Shown in pieces: positions 8,441 to 17,507 of a stretch of 64,000 bases of DNA. The position numbers were made by a program, and so were the translations under genes. How positions within the stretch are numbered: the stretch's first letter is position 1; every line of letters begins with the position of its first letter. The notes below the pieces were generated by a model. That model had not been told where the DNA came from. It saw nothing but the letters and a program-made list of their open reading frames with translations, and did not search any database. Source of the DNA: UBA5314 sp964635975. GTDB taxonomy: Bacteria > Bacillota > Syntrophomonadia > Syntrophomonadales > Syntrophomonadaceae. The stretch is taken from contig CAZWPO010000004.1 in the NCBI GenBank assembly GCA_964635975.1, forward strand, positions 72,083-136,082, written 5' to 3'.

Positions 8441-9039
8441 AAATATCCCTCCTCGACCTTTTTGAATACTTCATTACTATCACAGTAGTCTTTCTTTCTC
8501 ATGACTGTAGAGCTGAACTAAAGATGCAAGAACAGATGCTGAAGCGAAGCATTTGCTTTAAAAGAATATGCTTAATAAATAACTGACAGCTTTAAACAAT
8601 GCACCAACTGATCAGTTATGCTCGAAATGCTGGGACCGGATTTTTTTCTACCTCAAGGTTTAAGATAAAAAGGCAGGCAATAAAACTACATCATTCTACT
8701 CTTAACAAACATTGCCGGAGCGCATGAAATATTCCTACTGTTTTTTTTATTATAGTACTGAAGGAACATTATTTCAAAAGAAGCACAATCAGCATTCTAT
8801 TCCTGCTATTTTAGCGCCGCCCGGAGTCTGTCGCTGTAAATACGCGGCCATGAAAGCCGTAATTCCCTTTTCATTTACCATACCCCCCCTTAACTTGCCA
8901 ATTGTTTCGGCCAGTACTGCGACTTAAAAATGCATTTTTATGACTTTTCTTTAACTATACTCTTGCCCTGAGGCAAGCGCTTATGGTACCATACCCCTAT
9001 ATGGTATATTGTCATCGCGCAAAGAGGAGGTCTGATACT
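8441..9039. other. 600-bp spacer before the iron-sulfur gene
   Basis: No convincing gene. A short minus-strand frame near 8812-8950 (MVNEKGITAFMAAYLQ) follows a run of seven G but its start is unclear. Two dyads lie close to the next gene: CTTGCC-CTGA-GGCAAG (about 8962-8977) and the imperfect TACCATACCCCTATATGGTA (about 8987-9006). They could be operator sites for the redox genes. Confidence 0.4.
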
Positions 9040-10047
9040 ATGGCACTTAACAGGCGATCGTTTTTAAAGGGCGTGGTTTTATCGGGAATAGCAACTGCGG
9101 GAATACTGGGCAAGGCCGGCAGTATATCCGCTCTGGTGGGTCCATCTTCCGAATATGCGACCTTAATTGATCTGGATAAATGTGATGGCTGCACGCTTTA
9201 TGATACCCCCCAATGTGTATTGGCTTGTCGAGACAAAAATAGATCAAATTTTCCGCAGCCCAGGCAGCCTATTGCAGATTACTGGCCCCAAAAAAAGCAT
9301 GAAGACTGGTCTGACAAGAAAGATCTGGTCAATCGTTTGACTCCCTACAACTGGACATATGTTCAACATTTAGAGCTTGAATTCAAAGGCAAGCAAGTCA
9401 GGGTCCATGTTCCCCGAAGATGCATGCATTGCGACAATCCCCCTTGTTCCGCGCTGTGTCCTTTCGGAGTCAACAACAAAATGCCGGAAGGGCCGGTTGT
9501 GATAGATAGCAATGGATGCTTCGGGGGCGCCAAGTGCAGGGATGTTTGTCCCTGGCAGATTCCGCAGCGCCAGGCAGGTGTCGGCATCTACCAGGAAATC
9601 GCGCCCGATTACGTTGGCGGAGGTGTGATGTATAAGTGCGACATGTGCCATGATTTAATCTCGCAAGGTCAGGAACCAGCTTGCGTTAGTGCCTGCCCGG
9701 CCCAGGCTATTAGCTTTGGCGAAAAGCAATCCCTCAAATCAGCAGCCCAAAAATGGGCCATGGATAATGATGCTTATATATATGGTGACGTTCAAAATGG
9801 CGGCACGTCAACTTTCTACATTTCATCGATTCCATTTGATTTAATAAATGAGGCTATAGAGAAACAGGACCAGGACGGAAAAACAGGAAAAATTCACATG
9901 AAAACCGCTGTCGAGAACCCCCTGAACGAACCTGCTGGTATGCTCAAAGGATTGGTAATAGCACCGTTGGCAGGCTTAATGGCCTCCGGTTTGACAGCAT
10001 ATAAAATTATGAAAGGAGCAGATGACCATGAAAATACCCAGGCATAA
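9040..10047 (+). CDS. Tat-exported four-cluster ferredoxin subunit (HybA/FdoH-like)
   Basis: Protein of 335 residues; ATG at 9040 is set by GAGGAGG at 9024-9030. It begins with a twin-arginine signal (NRRSFLKGVV), so the folded protein is exported. Four Cys motifs (CDGCTLYDTPQCVLAC, CMHCDNPPCSALCP, CFGGAKCRDVCP, CDMCHDLISQGQEPACVSACP) should hold four [4Fe-4S] clusters, as in beta subunits of membrane-bound formate dehydrogenases and hydrogenases. A single C-terminal span (GLVIAPLAGLMASGLTAYKI) anchors it. It overlaps the start of the cytochrome b gene, so the two form an electron-transfer unit. No molybdopterin or NiFe catalytic subunit is nearby. Confidence 0.85.
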   Translation: MALNRRSFLKGVVLSGIATAGILGKAGSISALVGPSSEYATLIDLDKCDGCTLYDTPQCVLACRDKNRSNFPQPRQPIADYWPQKKHEDWSDKKDLVNRLTPYNWTYVQHLELEFKGKQVRVHVPRRCMHCDNPPCSALCPFGVNNKMPEGPVVIDSNGCFGGAKCRDVCPWQIPQRQAGVGIYQEIAPDYVGGGVMYKCDMCHDLISQGQEPACVSACPAQAISFGEKQSLKSAAQKWAMDNDAYIYGDVQNGGTSTFYISSIPFDLINEAIEKQDQDGKTGKIHMKTAVENPLNEPAGMLKGLVIAPLAGLMASGLTAYKIMKGADDHENTQA

Positions 10048-10783
10048 TCTCGCAGTTCGTTTTTCCCACTGGGTAACCGCTCTCTCCATATTTGTCTTAA
10101 TGTTTAGCGGCTTTGGCCAGATGCCGATATATAAACGTTATTATATCGATCAGATCCCTGCCCTGGGTTGGTCCAGCAACTATGCGATAACCCTGCGTCT
10201 GCACTACCTGGCTGCCTGCGCCCTAATCTTTATCAGCGTATATTATCTGCTTTATCTATGGTTAAGTAAGGAAGCCGATATTTTACCGCGCAAAGGTGAT
10301 CTCCACGAATCAGGGCAAATAATCCTGGCTCTTGTGGGCAAAGGTCAGGAGCCGGAAAACGATAAATACCTGGCAGAACAGCGCCTGGCTTTCATGGTTA
10401 CATCTGTCTCGATCGGCATGCTGATAATCACCGGAGCTTTAAAAGTATATAAGAATCTTGATGCTGGCTTTCTCTCCCCCGATCAGGTTTTCTGGATCGC
10501 CCAACTTCACAATTTGTTCACCATAATACTATTGTTCTCCATCGTATTTCATCTGGGTGCTTTCGTTATCAAGGCCAATCGTTCCCTGCTACCCAGTATG
10601 TTCACCGGGGAAATCGATAAAGAATATGTTATTGGCAGACATGGCAAGTGGTGGGCTAAATTGGAGGCTGAGCAGGCTGTCAAACATGCCGAGAATAAGC
10701 ATACGGTGGAATCATTAGCGCCAGAAAGCCAGGAACAATCATCACAGCAGGATGAAGTGAAAAATGATATTGCTTATTTATAA
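10022..10783 (+). CDS. Cytochrome b (b561 / formate dehydrogenase gamma-like) subunit
   Basis: Protein of 253 residues (or 251 from the second ATG at 10028), overlapping the iron-sulfur gene by 26 bp; GGAG at 10014 serves either start. Four membrane spans with His-containing helices (RFSHWVTALSIF, LHYLAACALIF, AQLHNLFTIILLFSIVFHLGAFV) fit di-heme cytochrome b subunits of formate dehydrogenase or hydrogenase. It should pass electrons between the periplasmic-side iron-sulfur subunit and the menaquinone pool. The C-terminal tail is polar and Gln/Glu-rich. Confidence 0.8.
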   Translation: MTMKIPRHNLAVRFSHWVTALSIFVLMFSGFGQMPIYKRYYIDQIPALGWSSNYAITLRLHYLAACALIFISVYYLLYLWLSKEADILPRKGDLHESGQIILALVGKGQEPENDKYLAEQRLAFMVTSVSIGMLIITGALKVYKNLDAGFLSPDQVFWIAQLHNLFTIILLFSIVFHLGAFVIKANRSLLPSMFTGEIDKEYVIGRHGKWWAKLEAEQAVKHAENKHTVESLAPESQEQSSQQDEVKNDIAYL

Positions 10784-10826
10784 TACTTACCTTATAGCCG
10801 CCCTCGCTAAACCGATATAAGAAAAC

Positions 10827-10846
10827 AGCCCCTGTTACGGGGCTGT
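10827..10846 (+). terminator. Hairpin after the cytochrome b gene
   Basis: Stem CAGCCCC-TGTTAC-GGGGCTG about 40 bp past the stop. It lacks a T tract, so it may belong to the repeat element that follows. Confidence 0.45.
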
Positions 10847-10847
10847 C

Positions 10848-11038
10848 CAGGTTGTCAAAGAAGTTGGCAAGCTGGCAGGGCGAGCAAAAAAGTTGAAGAT
10901 CGCGGAATAAACAAAGCCCGAGATTGAGGCGTACCTGAGTACGTTGATTGAACGGGCTTTGTGAAATGACAATGATATTCGGCTTTTTTGACGGTCTGAA
11001 CAGCCCCTGTTACGAGGCTGTCAGACCATCAAAAAGGC
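10848..11038 (+). repeat. Dispersed hairpin repeat, copy A
   Basis: Contains TGTCAAAGAAGTTGGCA, then GGCAGGGCGAGCAAAAAA. Next comes a long hairpin with arms ACAAAGCCCG / CGGGCTTTGT (about 10911-10963) enclosing a second stem CGTAC-CTGA-GTACG. Last is an imperfect long stem (about 10984-11036, GGTCTGAACAGCC / GGCTGTCAGACC) flanked by T and A runs. The last part could terminate the SleB gene on the minus strand. Related copies lie near 31.8 and 44.5 kb. Confidence 0.7.
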
Positions 11039-11080
11039 TCGCAACATGGCCGTCGTGGAAAAACGGTGATGAAGCATGGT

Positions 11081-11731
11081 CTAATGAGCAAATACGTGTT
11101 TCCCTATGGTTATTGTAACAGGACGGCTCCAGATCCATTTATTTGTCGCGGTGACTGGATTCCAGTAATATATGGCATTATGGGTCGGATCCCAACCATC
11201 CAGGGCAGCCTGGGCCGCTTTATAGGCTTCCTGGTCAGGCTGCAGATAATACTGTCCGTCACTTACAGCAGTAAACGCCCCTGGTTCGAATATTACCTCA
11301 TTAACGGTATTACCGAACTTACCAGACTCGACCCGGTTCAAAACCACTGCCGCTATCGCTACCTGACCGGTGAAGGACTCCCCGCGCGCTTCGCCATAGA
11401 TTACTTTGGCGAGACTGTCCAGGTTGCAGCTATGTCTGCTAACCGAACTCCTCGAAGCTGCAACTGCCCGTTCTGCCTGGTAAGGTGCCGTTTCGACTGC
11501 CTTTGCATTGAGGGCTGTCGTTTTTTCGGGAACTGCACCTGCAGACTCGGAAGGAGCATCAACGGCAACCGCCTTCTCATCCACCTTCTGCATGGGATCG
11601 GAGTCCTGAACTAGGGCCGTTGGTGCTTTGTCACCTATGAGAGCAAGCGCTATCACAGGTATATTCAAGCTTATTAAACCCAGTATTGCTATCAAGAGTA
11701 TAATTGACACTGTCTTTTGCTTTTGTTTCAT
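11081..11731 (-). CDS. SleB/CwlJ-type cell wall hydrolase
   Basis: Protein of 216 residues; the ATG at 11731 follows AAAGGGTGAG. An N-terminal hydrophobic segment (SIILLIAILGLISLNIPVIAL) is a signal or membrane anchor. A Pro/Ala-rich linker leads to the Hydrolase_2 domain from about residue 105: LAKVIYGEARGESFTGQVAIAAVVLNR holds the conserved catalytic-type Glu, and NAIYYWNP is the family's C-terminal motif. Related SleB and CwlJ open spore cortex peptidoglycan during germination. No peptidoglycan-binding domain is present, so it is shorter than classical SleB and may be a vegetative wall hydrolase. Confidence 0.85.
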   Translation of the reverse strand: MKQKQKTVSIILLIAILGLISLNIPVIALALIGDKAPTALVQDSDPMQKVDEKAVAVDAPSESAGAVPEKTTALNAKAVETAPYQAERAVAASRSSVSRHSCNLDSLAKVIYGEARGESFTGQVAIAAVVLNRVESGKFGNTVNEVIFEPGAFTAVSDGQYYLQPDQEAYKAAQAALDGWDPTHNAIYYWNPVTATNKWIWSRPVTITIGKHVFAH

Positions 11732-12180
11732 AGTACTCACCCTTTCGCTGTCCCATTCTACTAACTTAACAGCCGATTTACAAATCACGTTTACCGAGTA
11801 TAGGCTTTTATAGTCCGTAGATAAACATTAGCGCATCGTACCGTCTACGGATTAAGCGCGAATGCTTACAGATACTTATTCTTACAGTGCAGTACCATTT
11901 TGTCCCAATTGCCTGCTTCCAAAAAGTTCTAATTGCCACAATACAATCATGCTTGTGGTATATTTTGGCGAACTACCATAAATCCCTGGCTGCCTGGCTT
12001 AAACAGGTCTTCATGATAGCTCTGACAATAATCGATGGAGGAAAAATTTTGCATAATCGGGCACGCTTCTCACATTGGATAATAAACAATAACTACCGGA
12101 GATGCTATAATTTGCAGGCAATATAGGTTAGATATGGAACAAATCAGTTGGCCGAGTTAGAGCTGGGGACCCCTGTCCAG
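11732..12180. other. 450-bp spacer
   Basis: No gene supported. It holds the short dyad TCCGTAGA / TCTACGGA at about 11812-11855 and the imperfect hairpin AGCTGGGGACCCCTGTCCAGCT at about 12160-12181, just past the permease stop. The latter may act as the permease terminator. Confidence 0.4.
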
Positions 12181-13572
12181 CTACGGATTCTTCTTATCGT
12201 TATCCCTACCTTTATCGTCATGGTGCAGCGCTTTTTTGGCGGGCACGCTGCGCAAGGGAGCTAATCGGTAAATATAATATACTAGCGAGTAAATACCCAG
12301 CAGCGCCAGGCCGGCGAAAAGACCTGAGCCCTGTCCGGGAATCAAAGGCATGGTTATTATGACGACAGCCAGGCTGACAATTCCAGCCCAGGTAGTATAA
12401 GGATAGCCAATCAATTGGCAATTCCCCTGGGGAGGACAGCCAAATCTTTTGCGATATCTGAGATGGGTCAGCATTATGGCCAGGTAGGCGAAGAGCAGTG
12501 AAAAACCTCCTGAACTGACCAGGAAAATGTAAATACTATTGGGTAGCACATAGGATAAGCTTACACTAAGCAGCATGGCAATGCCCGAGAACAAAATGCC
12601 CTTTTGAGGCACATCCCCGCGGTCGATAAGCACAGTCGGAGCATCTCCATTATCAGCTAGAGAGCGCAGCATCCTGCCCAGGCCAAAAGTAGCCGCCAGC
12701 ATCGTAGATAGAATGGCAGTTACCAGCACCAGGTTTACCAGCCCGGCAGCCACCCCCAGTCCCTGAACATTTAAAGCTGCGACCATGGGACCTACATTTG
12801 CTGACAGTCCGGTTGTGGATATGAGGGGAAGCAGCAGGGCAATTACTGCCAGGTATAATCCAAGCAGGGAGATCACTGTCGCGCGTATAGCACGGGGAAC
12901 CGTCTTGTGCGGATTGCGCGCTTCAGAAGCAGCCAGCCCGATGACTTCAAATCCAGCATAGCTGAAAATAACTATAAGCATCGCCCCTGCCAACCCCCCT
13001 ATTCCATTGGGAAAAAACATTTCATTCTGCACTGCTCCAAGACCCACCGCAGTTCGGGCGGGAAATACTCCGCCGATCAATGCGGCGGCTATTCCGACAA
13101 ATATCACGACCGCCATTAATTTAACAGCTGCCAGGCTGCTCTCCAGTTTCGTCACCAGATGGGCCCCCATTAGATTCACAAGGGTAATGGATGCGACGAT
13201 ACTAATTGACAATAGTGGCAGGGATAGACTGGGAAACCACGATCTGATAAGAATTGAAGCAGCCGTAGCTTCACTGGACATAGCCAGGACCATACCGGTC
13301 CAATATACCCAGCCTACCAGGAAACCTGAGAAAGGACCGTATGCTTCTGCTGCATAGGTACGAAAAGAGCCGGGATGGGGATTGGCCACCGTCATTTCCG
13401 ATAATGCGGTTAGGATGAGATAGGTCATTATGCCCCCGATTATAAAGCCGATAATTATCGAAGGTCCTGCCGACCGGATGGCAATAGATGAGCCAAGGAA
13501 AAAGGAACCACCCACTACTGTTCCCAGGCCCAGCATGGTGAGCTGGAAGGCAGATAGACCAACTTTTTGCAT
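12181..13572 (-). CDS. APC-family amino acid permease
   Basis: Protein of 463 residues with about 12 membrane spans. The N-terminus LTMLGLGTVVGGSFFLGSSIAI is the substrate-binding helix-1 signature of the amino acid-polyamine-organocation family, and EARNPHKTVPRAI is the conserved loop after helix 6. It should import amino acids by proton symport or exchange. The specificity cannot be read from sequence. GGGGGT precedes the ATG. It is monocistronic. A polar tail rich in Lys/Asp (HHDDKGRDNDKKNP) ends the protein. Confidence 0.85.
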   Translation of the reverse strand: MQKVGLSAFQLTMLGLGTVVGGSFFLGSSIAIRSAGPSIIIGFIIGGIMTYLILTALSEMTVANPHPGSFRTYAAEAYGPFSGFLVGWVYWTGMVLAMSSEATAASILIRSWFPSLSLPLLSISIVASITLVNLMGAHLVTKLESSLAAVKLMAVVIFVGIAAALIGGVFPARTAVGLGAVQNEMFFPNGIGGLAGAMLIVIFSYAGFEVIGLAASEARNPHKTVPRAIRATVISLLGLYLAVIALLLPLISTTGLSANVGPMVAALNVQGLGVAAGLVNLVLVTAILSTMLAATFGLGRMLRSLADNGDAPTVLIDRGDVPQKGILFSGIAMLLSVSLSYVLPNSIYIFLVSSGGFSLLFAYLAIMLTHLRYRKRFGCPPQGNCQLIGYPYTTWAGIVSLAVVIITMPLIPGQGSGLFAGLALLGIYSLVYYIYRLAPLRSVPAKKALHHDDKGRDNDKKNP

Positions 13573-13690
13573 ATTTCTACCCCCTGTAATGCTTTAATCC
13601 TATATAGTTTGTCACCGAGCAGGCATAATAATAACATTTTAAATGGTAAAATCCAGCGGGACTGAGATATCGAAAAGCGGGAAAAATAAG

Positions 13691-13715
13691 AGCCCCTTTA
13701 AAGGAGCCTGTGGAG
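13691..13715 (-). terminator. Terminator of the DUF3160 operon
   Basis: On the minus strand GGCTCCTTT-AAAGGGGCT pairs (with two G-U) and is followed by CTTATTTTT, about 100 bp past the stop at 13818. Confidence 0.7.
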
Positions 13716-13817
13716 ATGATTCTAGAGGCCGGCAGAAGCTACGTTGTCATATTTATCCAATATTGCAATAACTGCCCTGCGGGAATTTTCCCGGTGGATA
13801 GAACACCTTTTTTAATT

Positions 13818-14462
13818 TTACCGACTACTGGTCGCTGTCCCATCGTCTAGATCGACCTGATAAAAACCCCATCCCTGCCATTGTAAAACAATCGTACGAT
13901 TCCCGTCCGATACAGGACTTCTTGCTTCTAAAGGACTGCCTTCCAGAACTACCAGTTCATTCTTGCCATCGCAGTTAATATCCTGCACCTCAAGAGTCAG
14001 TATTGGGCAAATCAGGGCCGAGGACATCCAAACTGGTTTGACGTGGCCGCATACCAGGCCATAGACAAATAGATGATTGGTCCATTCAGTATCCGGCCCG
14101 TTCACCCAGAAAGGTTTGGAGCTGCCATAGCTGCCTTTTTTCCATAAAACCAGCAATAGATCATCAGCCCCGTCGTTGTTTGCATCACCCAGGACAAATG
14201 ATTCGATCTGCCAGTCCGCCGGCGACTCCCATAACAGCTCATTGCTCACCCAAATAGTCAGTCTTCCCTTTTGAAGAACATATTGTTCCGGAGTATTGTC
14301 CCGGTCGAGATCGCAGCATTGCGCATATACCGCAGCGTCTTCCGGTTCGTATCCCCGGGTGGTATAGCCTCCCTCAACTGCCAGGATAATGCTCGCTAAA
14401 AGCAGCAGCCCTGCGAAGCATATCAGACGCCTCTTACAAACTGGCCCACGCTTAATGTCCAT
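13818..14462 (-). CDS. Exported FG-GAP/VCBS-like repeat protein
   Basis: Protein of 214 residues with an N-terminal hydrophobic span (about 12-30). Three Asp-rich loops (DLDRDNTPEQYVL, DANNDGADDLLLVL, DINCDGKNELVVL) resemble the calcium-binding loops of FG-GAP/VCBS beta-propeller repeats. It lies 6 bp after the DUF3160 lipoprotein gene, whose end supplies its ribosome site, so the two are co-transcribed. It probably works outside the membrane with that lipoprotein; the function is unknown. Confidence 0.7.
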   Translation of the reverse strand: MDIKRGPVCKRRLICFAGLLLLASIILAVEGGYTTRGYEPEDAAVYAQCCDLDRDNTPEQYVLQKGRLTIWVSNELLWESPADWQIESFVLGDANNDGADDLLLVLWKKGSYGSSKPFWVNGPDTEWTNHLFVYGLVCGHVKPVWMSSALICPILTLEVQDINCDGKNELVVLEGSPLEARSPVSDGNRTIVLQWQGWGFYQVDLDDGTATSSR

Positions 14463-14468
14463 CCCTGC

Positions 14469-16646
14469 TTACTCCCAGACAGGTATGACCCGGATGTCGC
14501 CTGGAGTGATAAAAGCTGAAGTCCAGCCTGGCATCGCTGGATTCTGGTCGCTGGACAACTGCTGCTGCCACTCTTTGTCGCTCAGGCGGTTGGTGGCCGG
14601 CCAGGCAAATTCATAATAGGAATAAACCCCTCCCATGGCAACGCGCAGCTCTCCCTCGACGGGAACCACTGCATAGATAGTGGAAATATAACCGGTGCCC
14701 TCTTCTAAGGCCACGCCCGGAGCAGTCGCCACATCTGCCACCAGGGCTGCCGGGTTGTCAAAAAGCTCGGAGCGTGTCTCAACACCTTTATCGCGGAGGG
14801 CCTCCAGCCAGAAGTGCTCCAGCTGCGCGCCGAAACTGCGGATAAGCTCATATTCCTGATCAGATAGCGGAGAATTAGAAAGCTCTTTTTCCGAGATGGT
14901 CTTTAATATGAGAGCCAGCTCCTGCAGTTTTACCAGGCTATCCCGATCATTCGCAGCTAGAAGGCTCCGGCTTGCCAGGCCTTCCCGGGTCATGGCGCTT
15001 AATGAAGCCAGGCGACCATAGATATAAGGATTCGGCTCCACATATCCCCGATCATCCCTTGCTTCTCCCCCTCCTCCGGCCTCGGCATAGACTCCCTTGC
15101 TGTAAAGAATAGTGTCGTGTTTCAGCTCGGTCCAACTGCCCAGAAAGCTGTTGAGCTCCTTGCGAGTCCAAGCCTGGTTAGTCATAAAGGATGGATAACC
15201 TTCAGGCTTGGGGGCAGTAAGGGGCTGAATGGTATAAAGCCACCCCCAGTACAGGTTCTGGGTCCACTGGTCTCTGCCCAGCCCGGTAATATAGTTCTTT
15301 ATTTTGGCCATATTTTCCGGATAGTTCTGATAAGCAGTATCGCCGCTTTCCTGGAGGATTTTATAAGCTTCGGCAGATCCCATGGCTGCCGGGATATCAA
15401 GGCCTTTTGGCAGCATGCGGCGCTCGCCAGCCTGATTTTCCTTTACCTCCCGGTAGATTAAGTGCTGGAATATTGCCGCATCGAGTGTGAACCTTTGACC
15501 CATCAAACGGAATCCCTTGATAGCGCTTTCACGGTCGGGCTGAATGTTTTCATCATAGATAGGTATCGAATTTATAGCCGGGGCAGGAAGGTTGTGGGCC
15601 CGGGCCATAAAATCCTTCCATTTTACTTCATCACCGGTCAGCTGAGATGCCGATGGTATGCCTCCATAAGCCTCTTTTAACATCAGTGAATACTGGTTAA
15701 AATTTAAATCGTCACTCTGGCCGGAAAAAAAACTGGTGCTTGCATATATATTGTCCCAGGACTTCAAAGCATCATTTTGGGTCAGCATTAGCGTTATCAA
15801 AGCTGCCGAACGGGTTTCATCTTCATTACTAATTCTAAAAGTCATTCTTCCGTACCACATCATGGCTTTGAAGTAATTCTTCAGCTCTTCAGATGAATCG
15901 TAATGCCCTCGCGGAATATACTGAGTGTAGTCCTCCTGCAGGCTTTCCAGCGCATTCACAGTGGCCCCCAGATTCATCACCGGAGAGATTGCAGTCTCCT
16001 GGTGCCTATTAATCAGAGCCAACTCTTGCTCGACAACAGTCTGAACCGGTGCAGGGATGGGTGTATAAGGATCTAGGAGACGACTTCCCACCGCAAAAAA
16101 GGCCAGATTACGGCGAGCTGCATTTTCCCATGCGCTTCCCCGCATTTGCTCCAGAAGGTTGACAGACTGATCGAGCAGGCTGGCATTCAACACCTTCAAC
16201 TGGGCTGTGAGTTCATTTTTTTCAAGCGTTCGCAGCAGGTGGTTAAAAAAGAGGTGATAATTGTGCAGCATGGAATCGCTGCTAATAAAATTGGGGATCC
16301 CATCATAGCGGTTAGGCTCATAAATTTCGAAAAACTCCCTTGCTCTACCAGGTTCCACTACAAACGCGTTTTGCACCAGCAGAGCTTTTGCGTCGGGGGA
16401 AAAGGAAAATCGTTCGATGTTTGTGATATTGCTTAAATCAGCCGACACTTTATAAGCCGGCACAGCGGGTTGAACGTTCACCGGGTAGTCCTGGTAAGGA
16501 GCAAATTTAGCCGCTGCTGCCGTTTGGGTCATTTGTGCGGGCGGCGGGTCCTTTTCCGCACTGGTTTTGGAGCATCCGCTCGCCATACCAAGCGCAAGGA
16601 CGAACAAAATAAACAAACTGCCTGGAACCATAAATCGCGAAGTCAT
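14469..16646 (-). CDS. DUF3160 lipoprotein
   Basis: Protein of 725 residues. GAGGAGG lies 10 bases before the ATG at 16646. The N-terminus is a lipoprotein signal with lipobox MASGC, so the mature protein is membrane-anchored outside the cell. The body matches the DUF3160 family: FISSDSMLHNYHLFFNHLLRTLE near residue 120, and long helical segments after. Family function is unknown. A conserved Gly-rich turn AEAGGGGEARDDRG occurs near residue 540. It forms a two-gene operon with the FG-GAP-like protein downstream and is divergent from the lipoprotein gene at 16821. Confidence 0.8.
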   Translation of the reverse strand: MTSRFMVPGSLFILFVLALGMASGCSKTSAEKDPPPAQMTQTAAAAKFAPYQDYPVNVQPAVPAYKVSADLSNITNIERFSFSPDAKALLVQNAFVVEPGRAREFFEIYEPNRYDGIPNFISSDSMLHNYHLFFNHLLRTLEKNELTAQLKVLNASLLDQSVNLLEQMRGSAWENAARRNLAFFAVGSRLLDPYTPIPAPVQTVVEQELALINRHQETAISPVMNLGATVNALESLQEDYTQYIPRGHYDSSEELKNYFKAMMWYGRMTFRISNEDETRSAALITLMLTQNDALKSWDNIYASTSFFSGQSDDLNFNQYSLMLKEAYGGIPSASQLTGDEVKWKDFMARAHNLPAPAINSIPIYDENIQPDRESAIKGFRLMGQRFTLDAAIFQHLIYREVKENQAGERRMLPKGLDIPAAMGSAEAYKILQESGDTAYQNYPENMAKIKNYITGLGRDQWTQNLYWGWLYTIQPLTAPKPEGYPSFMTNQAWTRKELNSFLGSWTELKHDTILYSKGVYAEAGGGGEARDDRGYVEPNPYIYGRLASLSAMTREGLASRSLLAANDRDSLVKLQELALILKTISEKELSNSPLSDQEYELIRSFGAQLEHFWLEALRDKGVETRSELFDNPAALVADVATAPGVALEEGTGYISTIYAVVPVEGELRVAMGGVYSYYEFAWPATNRLSDKEWQQQLSSDQNPAMPGWTSAFITPGDIRVIPVWE

Positions 16647-16820
16647 CACCAGTCTACCTCCTCTGCCACCGGTTAAGCCCAGACCTGAACTTAACAAAAC
16701 CATCACTATCAAGTGCCAATGGAAATTTTTCTATGCTCATTATACAATGGATAAAACTCATTCCCTATGTAAATATTTCTTGTCCCGCCTATTTAAGAGC
16801 GAAGGGGAGAAACGATTATA

Positions 16821-17387
16821 ATGGTAAGACTGAAATCATCGTGGATGGTATTTTCCCTTTTATTTATCCTGGTTGCAAGCACTTTTTTAAACGGCTGTGA
16901 AAAGAAAGAGAATACTGATGAGCCGGCGGCCACCGGCCAAAAGCAGGAAGAAGCTAGTGAATCATCAACCTCGCCTATCGCACCGCCCAGGTACCGCGAT
17001 GGCGATTATGGCTATGGCGATAAGACGTCAACCGAATCCGGAAGCATTACTCTAAGAATAACCACACAGACCTGCAGGGAAGGATTGGTTTTAAATCTGG
17101 TGAAGGACTTGAACGACGGTTCTAAGATTGCCGACTGGTTCGAAATCAGGCGGTACTTCGGCAGCAGTCTTCCCGAAGAGCTGGAGCGGGCGGGACTGAG
17201 CGATAAGCAGGCAGTCTGGGTGACGCTGAACAAACAGGAATTCAGACCGCAGGGGAACCGTCATTATTTTATTCAGCGCTTTGATGATGGCAAGCCCCCG
17301 GACTTTCTCGCCCACGATCAGGTTGGGAATATCTATCTGGGCTCCTGGTATGACCTGGATATCCCAGTCCTGATCACGAATCCATAG
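16821..17387 (+). CDS. Small lipoprotein of unknown function
   Basis: Protein of 188 residues with a lipoprotein signal (MVFSLLFILVASTFLNGC), the lipid-modified Cys at about residue 26, and a low-complexity linker (EEASESSTSPIAPPRY). The remaining 110 residues form one domain that is not recognised; it contains TCREGLVLNLVKDLNDGSK and ends DIPVLITNP. AGGGGAG precedes the ATG. It is divergent from the DUF3160 operon and could be functionally linked to it, which is inference. Confidence 0.65.
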   Translation: MVRLKSSWMVFSLLFILVASTFLNGCEKKENTDEPAATGQKQEEASESSTSPIAPPRYRDGDYGYGDKTSTESGSITLRITTQTCREGLVLNLVKDLNDGSKIADWFEIRRYFGSSLPEELERAGLSDKQAVWVTLNKQEFRPQGNRHYFIQRFDDGKPPDFLAHDQVGNIYLGSWYDLDIPVLITNP

Positions 17388-17449
17388 ATCTGTTCCAGGC
17401 AGACAGTCAAAGAACAGGGATAGGATAGAAATATGTGATAAAACAGACG

Positions 17450-17479
17450 GCGGGGATGTTGACAATATAACATCCCCGC
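17450..17479. terminator. Terminator between convergent genes
   Basis: Perfect 11-bp stem GCGGGGATGTT / AACATCCCCGC with an 8-base loop. On the minus strand it is followed by CGTCTGTTTTATC, so it mainly serves the SPFH gene. Confidence 0.75.
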
Positions 17480-17507
17480 AGATTTGCATGTACCAATTTA
17501 CATCCTT

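Noticed and set aside
8712..8927. Plus-strand frame of 71 codons in the spacer before the iron-sulfur gene
   Set aside because: No ribosome site and composition unlike protein; it reads across homopolymer runs.
11066..11614. Plus-strand frame of 182 codons
   Set aside because: Antisense shadow of the SleB hydrolase gene, which has a family match and a ribosome site.
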